Shown here: positions 62,601 through 64,000 of the stretch, piece after piece
How positions within the stretch are numbered: position 1 is the stretch's first letter
How the letters are laid out: every line of letters starts with the position of its first letter
DNA from: CAYLLN01 sp036496265
Lineage (GTDB): Bacteria; Planctomycetota; Planctomycetia; Pirellulales; Pirellulaceae
Direction of reading: 5' to 3'
Length of the DNA stretch: 64,000 bases
Assembly: GCA_036496265.1 (NCBI GenBank)
Contig: DASXLL010000044.1
Location: 1 to 64,000 of the forward strand
Notes under the pieces: model-generated
What the model saw: only the letters and a program-made list of their open reading frames with translations
What the model was told of the DNA's origin: nothing
The model's database searches: none
Made by a program: the position numbers and the translations under genes

Positions 62601-64000
62601 CGAGTCGTTGACCGCGTTAATACTGACGCTCAACGTTTGAGCCAAGGTATCGACGCCACCGTGGGCCGTGCCTCCGTTATCCACAACGTTCCAGGTAATG
62701 TTGCCGGTGCCGCTCGTGTCCGCGGTGGTTTTGAGCTTAAGACCCTGCAGCTCGGCGACTGTCAGCGTGGAACCGGCGGTGACGGCAGTCGTGCCGTCGC
62801 TCTTGAAGAGGCTGATGAACGCGGGCACGCCGGTGATTTGGATCGAGAGCGTCTGGCTGGCCTCGTCCGAGCCGCCGCCGACACCGTACGTCAGACCCGA
62901 GAGGCCGACAGGCACGGCCGTCGTGTTCGCCGTGTCTTCAGAGAAGCTCGGCGAGGCCGGAGCACCGGAAATGCGAACCGGAGAATCGTTTACCGCATTG
63001 ACGGTGATCGCGAGCGACTCGGTGAGCGTGTCGATGCCGCCGTCGGCGGTGCCGCCGTCGTCCTGGATGGTCCAGGTGATGATGCCGTTGCCGTTGGCAT
63101 TGGCCATCGTCTTAAACGTGAGGCCTTGGAGCTCGTCGAGGGACAGTGTCGCGCCGGCGGTGACGGGCGTCGTGCCGTCGGCCTGGAAGATCTGGATGAA
63201 CGACGGGAAGGAGGCCAGTTTTATCGTGAGGTTTTGGCCGGCTTCCGTCGCGCCGCCGCCGGGTCCATAGTCCAGATCCGAGAGGTCGAGCGTGACGGCT
63301 GTCGTGTTGGTGCTGTCTTCATCGACGGTGACCGGCGTGATCGTCCCGGTGATGCGTTCGGGCTGATCGTTCACGCCGACGGTGATCGTCAGGTTTTCGG
63401 ACAGCGTATCGACGCCGCCATTGGCCGTTCCGCCATCGTCGCGAACGGTCCACGTGATCGTGCCGCCGCCAACGATGCCGGGGAGAGTTTTGTACGTCAG
63501 TCCCTGAAGCTGCTCGAGGGTGAGTTGTTCGCCGGAATTCACCGGGGTGGTGCCATCGGCCTCAAACAAATTCACGAACGTAGGAATGCTTCCCAGCGTG
63601 ATGAGCAGCGTTTGATTGGCTTCGTCATCGCCGCCGCCGGGACCGTACTCAAGGCCGTCGAGTCCGAGGCCGACGGCATCTGTATTGGCGCTGTCGGCAT
63701 CGGCGCTGACGGTCGTGGTGTCGCCGGCGATGCGAACCGGAGCGTCGTTGACGGCGTTGATGGTAATCGTCACCGTGGCGGGGCTGCTGGCGATGATGCC
63801 ATCGGATGTCTGATAACGGAAGGTATCGGTGCCGACGAAATCCGCGTCCGGCGTATAAGTGAATGTGCCGTTGGAGTTAAAATTGAGCGTGCCGTTGGTT
63901 GGTGGCGTGATGACGGCGGCGGTGAGTGGATCGCTGTTGATGTCGCTGTCATTGGCCAAGACGCCGTTGGCGGTGACGGTTAGCGTCGCATCCTCATTCG
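59613..64000 (-). CDS. Giant tandem-repeat surface protein with VCBS/cadherin-like domains (partial)
   Basis: The frame is open to the window's right edge, so the N-terminus is missing; at least 1461 residues are present. The incoming end reads EDATLTVTANGVLANDSD, a VCBS/cadherin-like repeat. Then come nine tandem repeats of about 127 residues (60318-63743), each with YGPGGGADEA, ADGTT, LAELQGLTYKT and DDGGTANGGVDTL. After them are two VCBS-like domains (for example VLNNDTDVEGD and FIYQPAAGFHGSDSFTY) and a 40-residue tail ending DAVDQLMAQLGN. Such proteins are exported calcium-rich adhesins or envelope components. The neighbouring plus-strand frames are shadows of the repeats. Confidence 0.92.
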   Translation of the reverse strand, partial: NEDATLTVTANGVLANDSDINSDPLTAAVITPPTNGTLNFNSNGTFTYTPDADFVGTDTFRYQTSDGIIASSPATVTITINAVNDAPVRIAGDTTTVSADADSANTDAVGLGLDGLEYGPGGGDDEANQTLLITLGSIPTFVNLFEADGTTPVNSGEQLTLEQLQGLTYKTLPGIVGGGTITWTVRDDGGTANGGVDTLSENLTITVGVNDQPERITGTITPVTVDEDSTNTTAVTLDLSDLDYGPGGGATEAGQNLTIKLASFPSFIQIFQADGTTPVTAGATLSLDELQGLTFKTMANANGNGIITWTIQDDGGTADGGIDTLTESLAITVNAVNDSPVRISGAPASPSFSEDTANTTAVPVGLSGLTYGVGGGSDEASQTLSIQITGVPAFISLFKSDGTTAVTAGSTLTVAELQGLKLKTTADTSGTGNITWNVVDNGGTAHGGVDTLAQTLSVSINAVNDSPVLTAGALPSLSVSEDASNTTAVALGLSGVNYGPGGGNEEAAQTLTYKITAIPAMVALFKADGTTAVNANDTLTLAELQGLTYKTVANATGTGNITFTVKDNGGTTNSGTDTLTQSISVNISAVNDKPVRTAGTIPDFRVPADAANTTAVPLLLSNLTYGPGGGADEAGQTLTFKITNIPSFAPLFLADGTTPVTVNETLSLTQLQGLTYKTIAGQVGAGVYTWTVQDNGGTANGGVDTLTENQVITVGVNDPPARTAGNPVPINVNEDSANANAVSLGLTGVTYGPGGAGDESGQTLTYKVITIPAFINVFKADGTTAVDANTTLTLSELQGLTYKTIANANGAGTLAWTVQDSGGVANGGNDTLTETIAVAINAVNDVPARTAGTFSTVNVAEDSANSTAVTLGLSGLDYGPGGGSDEATQSLNYLVTSIPSTITLFKADGTTPVTTSTTLTLADLQGLKYETVANAVGTGNLVWSIKDSGGTANGGIDTLAETLSVVVNAVNDAPVLTSTAPTSITADEDSVATTPASLGLTGLAYGPGGGADESQETLTYEITSIPSFINVFKADGTTAVAANATLTLADLQGLKYTTVADANGAGHLTWTVKDDGGTTGGGVDTLDQSLSITINAINDAPQRTNGTANDITVSEDEFDATATPLGLDSLDYGPGGGADEASSQTLTYVIQSIPPLVNVFQSDGTTAVHSGDTLTLAELKALTYKTVPDANSSGDFSWIVKDDGGTANGGVDNLTESFTIHITPVNDAPHGVADAYDVAQDSTLTVTAANSVLNNDTDVEGDAKTAEKLSDPVNGGTVTFSSDGTFIYQPAAGFHGSDSFTYRPKDADPGNETTVIIVVHGIPVATDDAFTTDQDVELDTTAATGVQANDNSPDSRPLTVHIVNTTGHGLLTMSDDGSFTYTPQAGFAGDDSFSYTLTDGVATSNQATATIHVKAPGEPEATDLALLSLLGADGEAFNSLTDNGVNNYQDAVDQLMAQLGN
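60318..63743 (-). repeat. Nine tandem coding repeats of about 380 bp
   Basis: Each unit encodes 126-128 residues and starts with an ND-x-PxR-x-x-G-like junction (NDAPVRIAG, NDQPERITG, NDSPVRISG and so on). Protein positions such as YGPGGG, ADGTT and LQGLTYKT are nearly invariant, while the start of each unit varies. Long identical DNA stretches suggest recent duplication or gene conversion. Confidence 0.9.

Noticed and set aside
62637..63983. Long plus-strand open frame (448 codons) across the giant repeat region
   Set aside because: It is antisense to the repeat protein, whose reading has clear domains. The shadow is open only because the repeats are uniform and GC-rich.

Overview
The window looks like chromosomal DNA of a planctomycete, most likely a Pirellulales-type organism. 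This is inferred from family content only: a Ser/Thr kinase fused to a membrane segment and TPR-like tail beside an ECF sigma factor, TPR-glycosyltransferases, a giant tandem-repeat surface protein, CsrA, DUF433/DUF5615 and MazF modules, polysaccharide lyases, many genes without a clear Shine-Dalgarno sequence, and intergenic hairpin repeats. GC is moderately high and both strands are densely coded. No phage, insertion sequence, CRISPR array or rRNA was seen.

Layout. 0-6.6 kb: methyltransferase tail, secreted VWA-like protein, AlgH/YqgE protein, FabH-like ketoacyl synthase, enolase-superfamily enzyme, DegT aminotransferase and csrA. 7-11 kb: TPR lipoprotein-like gene, then a minus-strand cassette of glycosyltransferase, methyltransferase and PIG-L deacetylase. 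11.2-14.2 kb: NtrB/NtrC-like two-component pair. 14.2-19 kb: PL22 oligogalacturonate lyase and an HlyD/ATPase/permease exporter. 19.1-23.3 kb: an unrecognised putative zinc protein followed by a SWIM zinc-finger protein. 23.4-28.4 kb: TIGR01777 epimerase overlapping a tRNA-Pro, ParB with three parS sites, SRPBCC protein, DUF1015 protein. 28.4-30.5 kb: ORF6N protein with upstream palindromes, and ahcY.

31-34.6 kb is an accessory strip of small genes (MazF module, VapB-like antitoxin, SUKH protein, small ORFans) flanked by a truncated trpF copy and the intact trpF. 34.9-41.5 kb is a likely exopolysaccharide locus: Wzz-like membrane protein, ExeA-like ATPase, BY-kinase-like protein with a lost Walker A, UDP-sugar epimerase, dolichol-phosphate-mannose-synthase-like transferase. 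41.5-48.7 kb: PL10 pectate lyase, Hsp70 homologue, Ser/Thr kinase, ECF sigma factor. 48.8-53 kb: TPR-glycosyltransferase, secreted coiled-coil protein, DUF433/DUF5615 pair. 53-57.1 kb: sulfate activation genes cysD and cysNC separated by three unrecognised small genes. 57.3-64 kb: DCC oxidoreductase, coiled-coil membrane protein, and the C-terminal part of a giant repeat protein that runs off the right edge.

The themes are cell-surface glycan building, pectin breakdown and signalling. The least explained items are the three genes inside the cys operon, the 19-23 kb zinc-protein pair, the palindromes upstream of the ORF6N gene, and the degenerate kinase preceded by a 7 x 8-bp tandem repeat. 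All family calls come from reading motifs by eye; no database search was run.
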